A stretch of DNA of 64,000 bases, from NCBI RefSeq assembly GCF_004341245.1, contig NZ_SLWY01000008.1, forward strand, positions 1 through 64,000, written 5' to 3'. Numbering within the stretch: the first letter of the stretch is position 1; the number at the start of each line of letters is the position of its first letter. The notes beneath the pieces are model-generated. The model saw only the letters and a list, made by a program, of their open reading frames with translations. It was not told the origin of the DNA and did not search any database. This DNA comes from Plasticicumulans lactativorans. Its GTDB lineage: Bacteria; Pseudomonadota; Gammaproteobacteria; Competibacterales; Competibacteraceae. The translations under genes and the position numbers were made by a program. Positions 42,311-52,653 of the stretch are shown one piece after another.

Positions 42311-42436
42311 TTAGCCGGATCGCCCCGCGCCGTCGCCGGCGCCCAGCACGATGTCGTCCAGCGCCTGCGCCGGTGCCGCGACGGCCAGCGCGAGGGCAAA
42401 CAAGGGCCAGCGGCCCCCTGCCAGGCAATGGCTCAT
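42311..42436 (-). CDS. Possible small exported protein, 41 aa
   Basis: GGGAG lies 7 bases before the ATG at 42436. The product begins [20 protein letters not shown] and then reads [16 protein letters not shown], a clear signal-peptide-like run with a predicted cleavage after AQA, leaving only about 17 residues. It sits between DUF3501 and coaBC in the same orientation. It could be a real small peptide, the 5' end of a gene truncated here, or chance. I do not recognise a family. Confidence 0.35.
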   Translation of the reverse strand: MSHCLAGGRWPLFALALAVAAPAQALDDIVLGAGDGAGRSG

Positions 42437-42513
42437 GCGCACGCTCCCGTTTCCATGTCCCCGCAACGGGCACAGCGCAGTCGACCGCTTCGCGCCGCGC
42501 CGGCGCGGCGGCG

Positions 42514-43095
42514 TCAGTCCAGATCGGCGAGCAGCGCCGTGCGCGTGGCTTCGCCGAGGCGCAGGGCATGCCGGTAGTGGTCGTGATCGATGCCGAGCTC
42601 GACCGCCGCCCCGGCGCGCAGGGCGGCGAGCGTGCCGGCATCGAACTCGAAGCGCACGAAATGCACCGAGGCGGTCTTGTCGGCACGCTCGCGCTCGAGG
42701 TCCTCGTCGGCGATCGCCCAGACCCGCGCGCAGCCCGCCGCCTGCACCCACACGCGGTCCTCGATGCCGATCAGGCGCCCGAGCGCCTGCCGGCGCTCCT
42801 CCGGGTCGGGGTATTCGAGCATGAAGGTCGCCTTCCAGTTGCGCCCGTCGGGGATCAGCGGGTTGTAGGCCGACAGCTCCTCGGCGATGCCACCGGCCTC
42901 GAAGATGCGCTCGATGCGCAGCATCTCCTGCACCTGGTACTGGATGGTCAGGCGGTCCTCGAAGTACAGCGTCGCGTGCGGCCCGACGGCGACCTGCCGG
43001 GCCTTCTTGTGGGCCAGCACACGGGCGCGGAACTCGGGGCGCAGCTCGGCGTAGCGCTCGAGGCTGAACAGGTCCGCACGGGTGAGGGGCTTCAT
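42514..43095 (-). CDS. DUF3501 family protein
   Basis: This 193-residue protein of the DUF3501 group has [20 protein letters not shown] near residue 45, [21 protein letters not shown] near 77 and a His-containing DHDHYRH near 172. The function is unknown; members are regularly found next to rubrerythrin and an Fe-S oxidoreductase, as here. It follows the Fe-S gene by 15 bases, so one operon with rubrerythrin is likely. Confidence 0.85.
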   Translation of the reverse strand: MKPLTRADLFSLERYAELRPEFRARVLAHKKARQVAVGPHATLYFEDRLTIQYQVQEMLRIERIFEAGGIAEELSAYNPLIPDGRNWKATFMLEYPDPEERRQALGRLIGIEDRVWVQAAGCARVWAIADEDLERERADKTASVHFVRFEFDAGTLAALRAGAAVELGIDHDHYRHALRLGEATRTALLADLD

Positions 43096-43110
43096 CGGGG
43101 GTGACCTCCG

Positions 43111-44457
43111 CTAGATGCCGTAGGCCTTGCGCAGCAGGCTCATCGGGTGTTCGGGGTGACGGCCGTCGTCGAGACCGTTGGCGATCTGGTGCCCGGCCAT
43201 CGGGCAGTCGCTGCCGAAATGGTCGGCCTGCGCCTGCGCGACGCGGTTGAACACCGGCTTGCCGATCTTCATCGACGCCGCGTGGTACTCGCTCTTGATC
43301 GCGTAGGTGCCGTTGTGGCCCGAGCAGCGCTCGATGGTTTCGAGCGTGGTGCCGGGAATCAGCGCGAGCAGGTCGCGGCTCTTCAGCCCCAGGTTCTGCA
43401 CCCGCAGGTGGCAGGGCACGTGATAGGCGACCTTGCCGAGCGGCTGCTTGAAGTCGGTCTTGAGCCGCCCTTCGCGGTGGCGCAGCCAGAGGTACTCGAA
43501 GGGATCGAAGATGTGCCGGGCGACGCGCGCGACCTCGGGGTCGTCGGGGAACATCAGCGGCAGCTCCTGCTTGAACATCAGCACGCACGAGGGCACCGGT
43601 GCGACCACGTCCCAGCCGAGGTCGATCAGCCGGATCAGCTGCGGGATGTTGACCTTCTTCATCTCGGCCACGGCGTCGAGGTTGCCGAGTTCGAGCTTGG
43701 GCATGCCGCAGCAGCGCTCGCGCTCGGCGAGGGTCACCGGGATGCCGTTGTGCTCGAACACCGCGACGAGATCCTCGCCGATGTGCGGCTCGTTGCGGTT
43801 GACGTAGCAGGTGCTGAACAGCGCCACGCGCCCCTGGGTGCGGCCGGCCTCCTGGCCGCGCGCCTGGTTGCCGCGCCGGCGCTTCAGGCGCCGGCGCAGC
43901 GGCCTGGCGGTGAACGGCGGCAGCGGCGCCTCGGGGTCGATGCCGACGAGCGTGTCCAGCGCCTTGCGCGCGAGGCGGTTGCCGTTGACCGCGTTGACCA
44001 CGCCGGCGACCACCGGGATGCCGGCGAGGCTGCCGACCACCTCGGTGGAGGTCAGCACCCGGTCGCGCAGCGGCAGCCCGCCCTGCCGGTAGCGCACCGC
44101 CTTGGCCCGCAGCATCAGGTGCGGGAAGTCGATGTTCCATCCGTGCGGCGGCACGTACGGGCACTTGGTCATGAAGCACAGGTCGCAGAGATAGCAGTGC
44201 TCGGCGACCTTCCAGTAATCGGCCTTGGCGACGCCGTCGATCTCCATCGTCGCGGAGTTGTCGACCAGGTCGAACAGCGTCGGGAAGGCATTGCAGAGGC
44301 TGACGCAGCGTCGACAGCCGTGGCAGATGTCGAAGACCCGCTCCATCTCCGTCAGCAGGGCCTTTTCGTCGTAGAACGCGGGGTTCTGCCAGTCGAGGGG
44401 GTGTCGCGTGGGGGCCTCGAGGCTGCCTTCCCGGATCGGTCGCGCGGTGTCGGACAT
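43111..44457 (-). CDS. Fe-S oxidoreductase with two 4Fe-4S sites and CCG domains
   Basis: This 448-residue protein is of the GlpC/HdrB-like group. Two ferredoxin-type clusters lie near residues 48-59 ([11 protein letters not shown]) and 92-102 ([12 protein letters not shown]). Two CCG-like domains include [14 protein letters not shown] near 250 and YHVPCHLR...ERCSGHNG near 350-395, with Ser in place of the second Cys in the last. It probably transfers electrons in the cytoplasm. With rubrerythrin and DUF3501 it forms a conserved set likely acting in peroxide reduction. Confidence 0.82.
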   Translation of the reverse strand: MSDTARPIREGSLEAPTRHPLDWQNPAFYDEKALLTEMERVFDICHGCRRCVSLCNAFPTLFDLVDNSATMEIDGVAKADYWKVAEHCYLCDLCFMTKCPYVPPHGWNIDFPHLMLRAKAVRYRQGGLPLRDRVLTSTEVVGSLAGIPVVAGVVNAVNGNRLARKALDTLVGIDPEAPLPPFTARPLRRRLKRRRGNQARGQEAGRTQGRVALFSTCYVNRNEPHIGEDLVAVFEHNGIPVTLAERERCCGMPKLELGNLDAVAEMKKVNIPQLIRLIDLGWDVVAPVPSCVLMFKQELPLMFPDDPEVARVARHIFDPFEYLWLRHREGRLKTDFKQPLGKVAYHVPCHLRVQNLGLKSRDLLALIPGTTLETIERCSGHNGTYAIKSEYHAASMKIGKPVFNRVAQAQADHFGSDCPMAGHQIANGLDDGRHPEHPMSLLRKAYGI

Positions 44458-44541
44458 GGAACCCCCTGGGTGCCTGCGTCGGATGAGCGGGAGATGGCGG
44501 GAACCGGGGGCGGCCGGGCGCGCCGGCCGCCCCCCGCCCGG

Positions 44542-44961
44542 TCAGGAGCCGAGGGTGTCGAGCGCCTTCTGGAAGCGGTTGGCATGCGAACGCTCGGCCT
44601 TGGCGAGCGTTTCGAACCAGTCGGCGATCTCGTCGAAGCCCTCGTCGCGCGCGGACTTCGCCATGCCGGGGTACATGTCGGTGTATTCGTGGGTTTCGCC
44701 GGCGATCGCGGCCTTCAGGTTGTCGCCGGTGGGGCCGATCGGCAGCCCGGTCGCCGGGTCGCCGACCGCTTCGAGGTATTCGAGGTGGCCGTGCGCGTGA
44801 CCGGTCTCGCCCTCGGCGGTGGAGCGGAACACCGCGGCGACATCGTTGTAGCCCTCGACGTCGGCCTTGGCGGCGAAGTACAGGTAACGGCGGTTGGCCT
44901 GTGACTCGCCCGCGAAGGCGGCCTTCAGGTTGTCTTCGGTCTGGCTTCCCTTGAGTTGCAT
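44542..44961 (-). CDS. Rubrerythrin (diiron domain without rubredoxin tail)
   Basis: This 139-residue ferritin-like protein has diiron ligands in [10 protein letters not shown] near residue 17, [10 protein letters not shown] near 50, AGETHEY near 88 and [10 protein letters not shown] near 120. The usual C-terminal rubredoxin CxxC domain is absent, so electrons must come from another protein, plausibly the Fe-S protein encoded next. Rubrerythrins reduce hydrogen peroxide. It begins this operon and diverges from radC across 183 bases. Confidence 0.88.
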   Translation of the reverse strand: MQLKGSQTEDNLKAAFAGESQANRRYLYFAAKADVEGYNDVAAVFRSTAEGETGHAHGHLEYLEAVGDPATGLPIGPTGDNLKAAIAGETHEYTDMYPGMAKSARDEGFDEIADWFETLAKAERSHANRFQKALDTLGS

Positions 44962-45087
44962 GGACCTTTACCTCTCTCGTCTCGTTGCTCTTCGGCTTGG
45001 AGCTCGCCGTCCGCGACGACGGCGGGATGCCCGTGCGAGCACCGCCTAGACTGTAGACGGCGTTTTTGGCCATGCCATTTGAAAGTT

Positions 45088-45102
45088 CTATGGGCGCCAT
45101 AG
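45088..45102. promoter_or_regulatory. CTATGG-GCG-CCATAG dyad between rubrerythrin and radC
   Basis: A perfect 6-base inverted repeat with a 3-base centre lies in the divergent intergenic region, 43 bases before radC and 127 bases before rubrerythrin. It could be an operator for either gene. I cannot match it to OxyR, PerR or LexA consensus sites. Confidence 0.3.
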
Positions 45103-45144
45103 CCTGCGCCTAACGGACCTGCTGCACGCAGGGAGGGGATCAGG

Positions 45145-45819
45145 ATGTCGATCAAGGACTGGCCGGCGGACGAGCGGCCGCGGGAGAAACTGCTCGCCCG
45201 CGGCGCGGGCGCCCTCTCCGACGCCGAACTGCTCGCGATCTTCCTGCGCACCGGCATTCCCGGGAAGTCCGCCGTCGCGCTCGCGCGCGAACTGCTGTCG
45301 GGCTTCGGCGGCCTGCGCCCGCTGCTCGAAGCCGAGCTCGCCACCTTCTGCACCGGCGCCGGGCTCGGCCCCGCCAAGTACGTGCAGTTGCAGGCGGTGA
45401 TGGAGATGGCCCGGCGGGTGCTCGAAGCCACCCTCGCCCGCGGCGACGCGCTGACCAGCGCCGCGCACACCCGCACCTACCTGACGGCGAAGCTGCGCCA
45501 CCACCCGCACGAGGTGTTCGCCTGCCTGTTCCTCGACAACCGCCACCGCGTGATCGCCTTCGAGGAGCTCTTCTTCGGCACCATCGACAGCACCTCGGTG
45601 CATCCGCGGCAGATCGTGCGCCGTGCGCTGCACCACAACGCCGCCGCGCTGATCCTCGCCCACAACCATCCCTCGGGGGTCGCCGAACCGAGCCGCGCCG
45701 ACGAGCACATCACGCAACGCCTGCGCGAGGCGCTGGCCCTGATCGACGTGCGCGTGCTCGACCATTTCGTGATCGGCGACGGCGAGGCGGTGTCCTTCGC
45801 CGAACGCGGCCTGCTGTGA
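45145..45819 (+). CDS. radC: RadC family protein (JAB/MPN metalloprotein)
   Basis: This 224-residue protein has an N-terminal helix-hairpin-helix region (about 1-95) and a C-terminal JAMM domain with HNHPSG and Asp eight residues on (near 173-186). GGAGGGG precedes the ATG. Despite the name, a DNA-repair role is not established for the family. It precedes rpmB-rpmG as in E. coli. Confidence 0.9.
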   Translation: MSIKDWPADERPREKLLARGAGALSDAELLAIFLRTGIPGKSAVALARELLSGFGGLRPLLEAELATFCTGAGLGPAKYVQLQAVMEMARRVLEATLARGDALTSAAHTRTYLTAKLRHHPHEVFACLFLDNRHRVIAFEELFFGTIDSTSVHPRQIVRRALHHNAAALILAHNHPSGVAEPSRADEHITQRLREALALIDVRVLDHFVIGDGEAVSFAERGLL

Positions 45820-45843
45820 GGGCCGCGGGCCGCCGCCGTGCGC

Positions 45844-45872
45844 TTGCCTGCCCCCGGGGGCTCTGCTATAAA
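45844..45872 (+). promoter_or_regulatory. Sigma-70 promoter of rpmB-rpmG
   Basis: TTGCCT (45844-45849) and TATAAA (45867-45872) are exactly 17 bases apart. Transcription should start near 45879, leaving a leader of about 150 bases before rpmB. The leader is GC-rich and may fold, but I see no known riboswitch or ribosomal-protein operator. Confidence 0.65.
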
Positions 45873-46029
45873 GCGCAGCTCTTTGTCCCGGCCCCCCGGC
45901 GCCTTGCCGTGGGGCGCGCCGCGACCGAACACCCCGGGCGCTGTGAGGCACGAGCCGGAGCCGGCCCGCCCGCATCGTCCACGCACCTGCGCACCGGCGG
46001 GTGACGAAATCGCTACGGAGGTTTTCCCG

Positions 46030-46266
46030 ATGTCCAGAGTGTGTCAGGTGACGGGCAAGGGCCCGACCACCGGTAACAACGTCTCCCACGCCAACAACAA
46101 GACGCGGCGCCGGTTCCTGCCGAACCTGCACACGCATCGCTTCTGGGTGGAGAGTGAGCAGCGCTTCGTCAGCCTGCGTGTGTCCTCCGCCGGCATGCGC
46201 ACCATCGACAAGCGTGGCATCGACGTCGTGCTGGCCGAACTGCGCGCCCGCGGCGAGAACGTCTGA
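46030..46266 (+). CDS. rpmB: 50S ribosomal protein L28
   Basis: A 78-residue protein beginning [25 protein letters not shown], the L28 signature, with [16 protein letters not shown] in the middle. CGGAGG precedes the ATG at 46030. It forms the usual pair with rpmG, 18 bases downstream. The zinc-binding Cys pairs of the C+ form are absent. Confidence 0.95.
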   Translation: MSRVCQVTGKGPTTGNNVSHANNKTRRRFLPNLHTHRFWVESEQRFVSLRVSSAGMRTIDKRGIDVVLAELRARGENV

Positions 46267-46284
46267 TCCCGGAGAGCCGCCAGC

Positions 46285-46440
46285 ATGCGCGACAAGATCA
46301 AGCTGATTTCGACGGCCGGTACCGGCCACTTCTACACCACCACGAAGAACAAGCGGACGATGCCCGAGAAGCTCGAACTGAAGAAGTTCGACCCGGTCGT
46401 ACGCCAGCACGTGGTCTACAAGGAAGCCAAGATCAAGTGA
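46285..46440 (+). CDS. rpmG: 50S ribosomal protein L33
   Basis: A 51-residue protein translated from ATG 46285: it starts [20 protein letters not shown] and continues with [17 protein letters not shown], a full-length L33 of the zinc-free type. GGAGAG precedes the start. A terminator follows 21 bases after the stop. Confidence 0.95.
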   Translation: MRDKIKLISTAGTGHFYTTTKNKRTMPEKLELKKFDPVVRQHVVYKEAKIK

Positions 46441-46461
46441 GCCGCCCCGGGCGCCACGCCG

Positions 46462-46487
46462 AAAAACCCGCTGCGGCGGGTTTTTTG
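46462..46487 (+). terminator. Intrinsic terminator of rpmB-rpmG
   Basis: AAACCCGC and GCGGGTTT arms with a 4-base loop run directly into a T-run (TTTTTTG). It is the clearest terminator in the window. Confidence 0.92.
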
Positions 46488-46584
46488 TTGCGCGCCGCGC
46501 ACCGGCGGCGATGCCTTGCATGCGCCGCCGCCGCCGCCGCATGATCCGGTCTCGCGTCGTCGTGTGGCGGCGCCGGGACATCCC

Positions 46585-47787
46585 ATGCACCACATCTATC
46601 TCGGGCGCCAGCCGATCTACAACCGCAAGCTCGCGCTGGAAGCCTTCGAGTTGCTCTACCGCAAGAACGACGCCGATGGCAGCGCGCCGGCCGACGACGC
46701 CGCCGGCGCCTCGCGCGCGATCCTCAGCGCGCTGACCGAGGTCGGCCTGCCGAACCTGGTCGACACCCGCCTCGCCTTCATCCGCATCGCACCGCGCTTC
46801 GTGCTCGACGGCGGCCTCGACAGCGTGCAGCACGCCCAACTCGTGCTCGGCATCGCCGCCGACACCGCGCCCGACCCCGCGCTGCTGCCGCTGTTGCAGC
46901 GCCTGCGCGCGCAGGGCCGGCGCTTCGCGCTCGACCCCTACACCGACAGCCCCGGGAGCCGCACGCTGCTCGGGGTCGCCGACTTCGTGAAGCTCGACAT
47001 CGCCGCCCTCCCTGAGGCCGAGCTGCGCCAGCTCGCCCCGCAGCTCAGCGCGGCGGGGGTGCGCCTGATGGGCGGGCGGATCGAGAACCGCAGCGCGCTC
47101 GAACTCTGCCAGGGACTCGGCTTCCACTACCTCCAGGGGTATTTCTTCTCGCAGCCCAAGCTGCTGCGATTTCGCACGATCGCGACGCATCAGGCCGCGA
47201 TCCTGCGCCTCATCGGCGTGCTCAACGATCCCCAGTCGAGCATCCGCGAGGTCGAGGAGCTGGTCTCGCAGGACGTCTCGCTCAGCTACAAGCTGCTGCG
47301 GCACATCAATTCGGCCTACTTCAACCTGCCCAACCGCGTCGACTCGATCCGCCGCGCGGTGATCCTGCTCGGCTTCAACCAGATCAAGTCGTGGGCGACG
47401 CTGATCTCGCTCGCCAACCTCGACGCCGCGCGCAGCGACCTCACCAACACCGCGCTGGTGCGCGCCTACATGTGCGAGGAACTGGCGCGCGCGACCGGTA
47501 CCGGCCGCGCCGAGACGGCGTTCACCGTCGGCCTGCTCTCGGTGCTCGACTCGCTGACGCAGGCCCCGATCGAGCAGATCGTCGCCTCGCTGCCGCTCGC
47601 CGAGGACGTGGTCGCCGCCCTCACCACCCACAGCGGTCCCTTCGGCCGCCTGCTCGCCTGCACGCTGGCCTACGAGCGCGGCGACTGGGATGCGGTCGAC
47701 GCCAGCGGCCTGCCCGGACCGCGCGTCGGCGAGGCCTACCTGGGCGCCCTCGCGCTGACCCACCGCGCCACCGCGCGCATGCGCTGA
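46585..47787 (+). CDS. HDOD protein with degenerate EAL-like N-terminus (YuxH type)
   Basis: This 400-residue protein starts with a degraded EAL-like barrel (residues about 1-195: [24 protein letters not shown], then FVKLDIA and [14 protein letters not shown]). An HDOD domain follows (about 200-380, with [17 protein letters not shown]). The c-di-GMP hydrolysis residues of true EAL domains are not all present, so catalysis is unlikely. YuxH-type proteins are thought to be signalling adaptors. The gene lies between rpmG and mutM, 10 bases before the latter. Confidence 0.85.
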   Translation: MHHIYLGRQPIYNRKLALEAFELLYRKNDADGSAPADDAAGASRAILSALTEVGLPNLVDTRLAFIRIAPRFVLDGGLDSVQHAQLVLGIAADTAPDPALLPLLQRLRAQGRRFALDPYTDSPGSRTLLGVADFVKLDIAALPEAELRQLAPQLSAAGVRLMGGRIENRSALELCQGLGFHYLQGYFFSQPKLLRFRTIATHQAAILRLIGVLNDPQSSIREVEELVSQDVSLSYKLLRHINSAYFNLPNRVDSIRRAVILLGFNQIKSWATLISLANLDAARSDLTNTALVRAYMCEELARATGTGRAETAFTVGLLSVLDSLTQAPIEQIVASLPLAEDVVAALTTHSGPFGRLLACTLAYERGDWDAVDASGLPGPRVGEAYLGALALTHRATARMR

Positions 47788-47797
47788 AGACGCCGCC

Positions 47798-48613
47798 GTG
47801 CCCGAACTGCCCGAGGTCGAGACCACCCGCCGCGGCATCGCGCCGCACCTGCTCGGGCGCCGGGTGCTCGACGTCGTCGTGCGCGAGCCGCGGCTGCGCT
47901 GGCCGGTGACCGCGGCGCTCGCCGAGGGCCTGTGCGGGCAGACGGTGACCGCGGTGACGCGCCGCGGCAAGTACCTGCTGCTCGGCAACGACCGCGGCCA
48001 CGCGCTGCTGCACCTGGGCATGTCGGGGAGCCTGCGCATCCTCCCCGCCGACGCGCCGGTGGGACGCCATGACCATCTCGACCTGGTGCTGGAAGGCGGC
48101 CGCTGCCTGCGCCTCACCGACCCGCGCCGCTTCGGCGCGGCGCTGTGGGCCGGGCCGGCACCCTTCGAGCACCCGCTGCTGCGGGCACTCGGCCCCGAGC
48201 CCTTCGACGCGCGCTTCGATGCCGCCTACCTGCGCACGCAGGCGCAGGGGCGCCGTGCGGCGGTGAAGACGTTCATCATGGACAGCCACGTGGTGGTCGG
48301 CGTCGGCAACATCTACGCGAGCGAGGCGCTGTTCCTCGCCGGCATCCATCCGCAGCGCGCGGCCGGGCGGGTGTCGCACGAACGCTACGGCGCGCTGGTC
48401 GAGGCGATCCGCGAGGTGCTGACGCAGGCGATCGAGGCGGGCGGGACGACGCTGCGCGACTTCGTCGGCAGCGAGGGCAGACCGGGCTACTTCCGCCAGT
48501 CCCTGCGCGTGTACGAACGCGCCGGCGCGCCGTGCCGGCGCTGCGGCACGCCGCTGCGGGCGGTGCGCCTCGGGCAGCGTTCGAGCTACTACTGCCCGCA
48601 TTGCCAGCGCTGA
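47798..48613 (+). CDS. mutM: Formamidopyrimidine-DNA glycosylase
   Basis: This 271-residue protein excises 8-oxoguanine and other oxidised purines and nicks the abasic site. It starts at GTG with the mature N-terminus PELPEVE (Pro2 nucleophile, Glu3), has Lys in RRGKYLLLG near residue 58 and ends with a zinc finger CRRCG...YYCPHCQR. Position next to rpmB-rpmG is typical of proteobacteria. Confidence 0.95.
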   Translation: MPELPEVETTRRGIAPHLLGRRVLDVVVREPRLRWPVTAALAEGLCGQTVTAVTRRGKYLLLGNDRGHALLHLGMSGSLRILPADAPVGRHDHLDLVLEGGRCLRLTDPRRFGAALWAGPAPFEHPLLRALGPEPFDARFDAAYLRTQAQGRRAAVKTFIMDSHVVVGVGNIYASEALFLAGIHPQRAAGRVSHERYGALVEAIREVLTQAIEAGGTTLRDFVGSEGRPGYFRQSLRVYERAGAPCRRCGTPLRAVRLGQRSSYYCPHCQR

Positions 48614-48738
48614 GCGGGGCGGCCCGGACGCCCCCCTTGCGCGCAAAGGTTTTGGTGTATGTTACGCGCACTTGCCGGCCGGGCTGTCAGGGCGCGCGGC
48701 CTCTCCGGCGTCGTTCCCTCCTCCCGGACCCCGCTGCA

Positions 48739-49840
<1,102 letters not shown>

Positions 49841-49848
<8 letters not shown>

Positions 49849-50701
49849 GAGCCGATCGAATCCGTTCCGGCGGGTGGCCACCGGCAGCATCTTCTGGTGG
49901 CTGTTCATCTTCGCGCTGATCCCCAACGCGATGGTGGTGATGGTCAGCTTCATGCCCCGCGGCGAAACCGAGTTCGTCGAACTCGGCCTGACGCTGGAGA
50001 GCTACGGCAAGCTGCTCGACCCGCTCTACCTGCAGGTGTTCTGGGAGTCGTTCTGGCTCGCCACGCTGACCACGCTGCTGTGCCTGGTGATCGGCTACCC
50101 GTTCGCCTACATCATCGGCCGCGCGCCCAGGCACCTGCGCCCGCTGCTGGTGCTGCTGGTGATCATCCCGTTCTGGACCAGCTCGCTGGTGCGCACCTAC
50201 GCGATGATGATCCTGCTCGGCACCCAGGGCGTCATCAACACTGCGCTGATCGCGCTCGGGCTGATCACGGAGCCGCTCGAACTGCTGTTCACGCCGGGCG
50301 CCGTGGTCGCCGGCCTGGTGTACACGCTGCTGCCGTTCATGGTGCTGCCGCTGTACGCCTCGATCGAGAAGCTCGACGTCCGGCTGATCGAGGCCGCGCG
50401 CGACCTCGGCGCGCGCAAGCTCACGACCTTCCGCAAGGTGATCATCCCGCTGACGATGCCGGGCATCGTCGCCGGCTGCATGCTGGTGTTCCTGCCCGGG
50501 CTCGGCATGTATTACGTGTCGGACATCCTCGGCGGCGCCAAGACCACGCTGATCGGCAACCTGATCCAGCGCCAGTTCCTGTCGGCGCGCGACTGGCCCT
50601 TCGGCTCGGCGCTGTCGGTGACGCTCACGCTGACGATGGCGCTGATGCTCTGGGCCTACGTGGTCGCCGCCCGGCGGGCGGCGCAGAAGGTGGAGGCCTG
50701 A
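49841..50701 (+). CDS. potB: Polyamine ABC transporter permease PotB
   Basis: This 286-residue inner-membrane permease has six helices and the ATPase-contact loop IEAARDLGARKLTTFRKVIIPLTMPG near residue 180. The start overlaps the end of potA, so the genes are coupled. It forms the channel with PotC. Confidence 0.9.
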
Positions 50702-50706
50702 GCGAG

Positions 50707-51510
50707 ATGCAGCGCTATGTCAACATCGCCTATGCCACCCTGGTCTATGCCTTCCTGTATTTTCCGATCGTCATCCTGATCGTCTTCTCGTTCAACGACT
50801 CCACCTACTCGCTCGCCTGGCACGGCTTCACCTGGCGCTGGTACGAGAAGCTCGCCGACAACGACGTGCTGATCGAGGTGGCGCTCAACTCGGTCACCAT
50901 CGGCGTGCTCGCCGCGAGCCTCGCCACCGTGCTCGGCACGCTCGGCGCGGTCGCGCTGTATCACTACGACTTCCTCGGCAAGCGCCTGGTGAACGGGCTG
51001 GTGTTCGTGCTGATCATGTCGCCCGAGATCGTCATGGGCCTGTCGCTGCTGACGCTGTTCGTCACCGTGCAGAAGGTGGCGGCCTTGATCAGCGAAAGCC
51101 TCGACGCCAGCCTCGGCTTCATCTCGGTGCTGCTCTCGCACGTGACCTTCTGCACGCCGTTCGTGATCGTCACCGTGCTGTCGCGCATCAACGGCTTCGA
51201 CCGCCACCTGATCGAAGCCGCCAAGGACCTCGGCGCGAGCGAGTTCTACACCTTCCGCAAGGTCATCCTGCCGCTCCTGATGCCCGCCGTGGTGGCGGGC
51301 TGGCTGCTCAGCTTCACGCTGTCGATGGACGACGTGATCATCACCCAGTTCGTCAGCGGACCCGACTACGAACTGCTGCCGCTGCGCATCTACTCGATGG
51401 TCAAACGGGGTATCACGCCGGAGGTCAACGCCCTGTCGGCCATCATGTTCGTCGCCACCCTCGTGATCGTCGCGATCGCCCAAGCCCTCCTGAAGGAGAA
51501 CAAGCAATGA
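50707..51510 (+). CDS. potC: Polyamine ABC transporter permease PotC
   Basis: This 267-residue permease has six helices and the coupling loop IEAAKDLGASEFYTFRKVILPLLMPA near residue 172. The N-terminus carries PIVILIVFSFNDSTYSLAWHGFT, a PotC hallmark. The ATG at 50707 lies 5 bases after potB. Its stop overlaps potD as ATGA. Confidence 0.92.
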   Translation: MQRYVNIAYATLVYAFLYFPIVILIVFSFNDSTYSLAWHGFTWRWYEKLADNDVLIEVALNSVTIGVLAASLATVLGTLGAVALYHYDFLGKRLVNGLVFVLIMSPEIVMGLSLLTLFVTVQKVAALISESLDASLGFISVLLSHVTFCTPFVIVTVLSRINGFDRHLIEAAKDLGASEFYTFRKVILPLLMPAVVAGWLLSFTLSMDDVIITQFVSGPDYELLPLRIYSMVKRGITPEVNALSAIMFVATLVIVAIAQALLKENKQ

Positions 51511-52556
51511 AGAAGTTCCTGGCGGTTCTGGCCCTGCTCAGCGCGCCCGCGTTCGCGGCCGAGGAGAAGGCGCTGAACTTCTACAACTGGACCGAGTACA
51601 TGCCCGACGCGGTCCTGAAGCAGTTCACCAAGGAAACCGGCATCAAGGTGCGCCAGACCACCTATGCGAGCATCGAGGAGATGTACGCGAAGCTGAAGGC
51701 CGGCGGCGGCGGCTATGACGTCGTCGTGCCCTCGGCGTACTACATCAAGCGCATGCGCGCCGAGGACATGCTCGAGCCGCTCGACCTGTCGAAGATCCCC
51801 AACCTGAAGAACTTCGACGCCAAGTACGTCGACCAGGCCTTCGATCCGGGCAACAAGTACACCGTGCCCTACCTGATGTACTCGGTCGGCATCATGGTCA
51901 ACGGCGCCAAGACCGACCCGAGCAAGATCACCAAGTGGTCGGACCTGTGGAAGCCGGAGTACAAGAACCAGTTGCTGATGATGGACACGGCGCGCGAGAA
52001 CTTTCAGGTCATGATGAAGGTGCTCGGCTACAAGGCCGGCGAGACCGACCCCAAGCGCATCGAGGAAGCCTACGGCAGGCTGCGTGAGCTGCTGCCGAAC
52101 GTGAAGCTGTTCAACGGCGACGCGCCGCGCACCAGCTTCCTCGCCGGCGAGGTGGCCGTCGGCATCGCCTGGAGCGGCGAGGCCTACATGGGCCAGCAGG
52201 AGAACCCCAAGATCACCTACGTCTACCCGCAGGAAGGCATCATCTTCGGCATGGACACGCTGGCGATCCCGAAGGGCGCCAAGCATCCGGAGAACGCGCA
52301 CAAGTTCATCGACTTCGTGTCGCGCCCCGACATCGCCGCGAAGATCAGCCAGGAGATCGGCTACGGCACGCCGAACGCCGAGGCGGTGAAGAAGCTGCCG
52401 GCGAAGTTCGCGCAGAACCGCATCGTCTTCCCGACCGCCGACGACCTGAAGAATGCCGACTACATGGAAGACGTCCCGAGCGACACGCAGAGCCTGTACG
52501 AGAAGTACTGGTCGGAGCTGAAGACCGGCAAGAAAGTCGTCGAGAAGAAGGGCTGA
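51507..52556 (+). CDS. potD: Polyamine-binding periplasmic protein PotD
   Basis: This 349-residue binding protein has a signal peptide (about residues 1-18, AFA) and mature start EEKALNFYNWTEYMP. Polyamine-site residues are visible in YNWTEY, DVVVPSAYYIKRM, IAWSGEAYM and WMD-type GMDTLAIP. It delivers spermidine or putrescine to PotBC. A terminator follows and separates it from a second, similar gene. Confidence 0.92.
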   Translation: MKKFLAVLALLSAPAFAAEEKALNFYNWTEYMPDAVLKQFTKETGIKVRQTTYASIEEMYAKLKAGGGGYDVVVPSAYYIKRMRAEDMLEPLDLSKIPNLKNFDAKYVDQAFDPGNKYTVPYLMYSVGIMVNGAKTDPSKITKWSDLWKPEYKNQLLMMDTARENFQVMMKVLGYKAGETDPKRIEEAYGRLRELLPNVKLFNGDAPRTSFLAGEVAVGIAWSGEAYMGQQENPKITYVYPQEGIIFGMDTLAIPKGAKHPENAHKFIDFVSRPDIAAKISQEIGYGTPNAEAVKKLPAKFAQNRIVFPTADDLKNADYMEDVPSDTQSLYEKYWSELKTGKKVVEKKG

Positions 52557-52582
52557 GCCCGCGCCTCGACGCCCGCCCGATA

Positions 52583-52628
52583 CCCGCAACACCGGCAGCC
52601 GCGCCGCCCGTGTTGCGGGTTTTCTTTT
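52583..52628 (+). terminator. Intrinsic terminator after potD
   Basis: CCCGCAACAC (52583-52592) and GTGTTGCGGG (52610-52619) form a perfect 10-base stem followed by TTTTCTTTTG. It ends potABCD. The second PotD-like gene begins 26 bases later, so it depends on readthrough or its own promoter. Confidence 0.85.
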
Positions 52629-52653
52629 GGCCACGCCCCGCAGGGAGGGACCG

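Noticed and set aside
45088-48117. 1009-codon minus-strand frame across radC, rpmB, rpmG and mutM
   Set aside because: It overlaps several certain genes antisense and has no recognisable domain.
48616-48635. Terminator after mutM
   Set aside because: GGGGCG/CGCCCC could form a short stem, but it is weak and followed by CCCTTGCG rather than a T-run.
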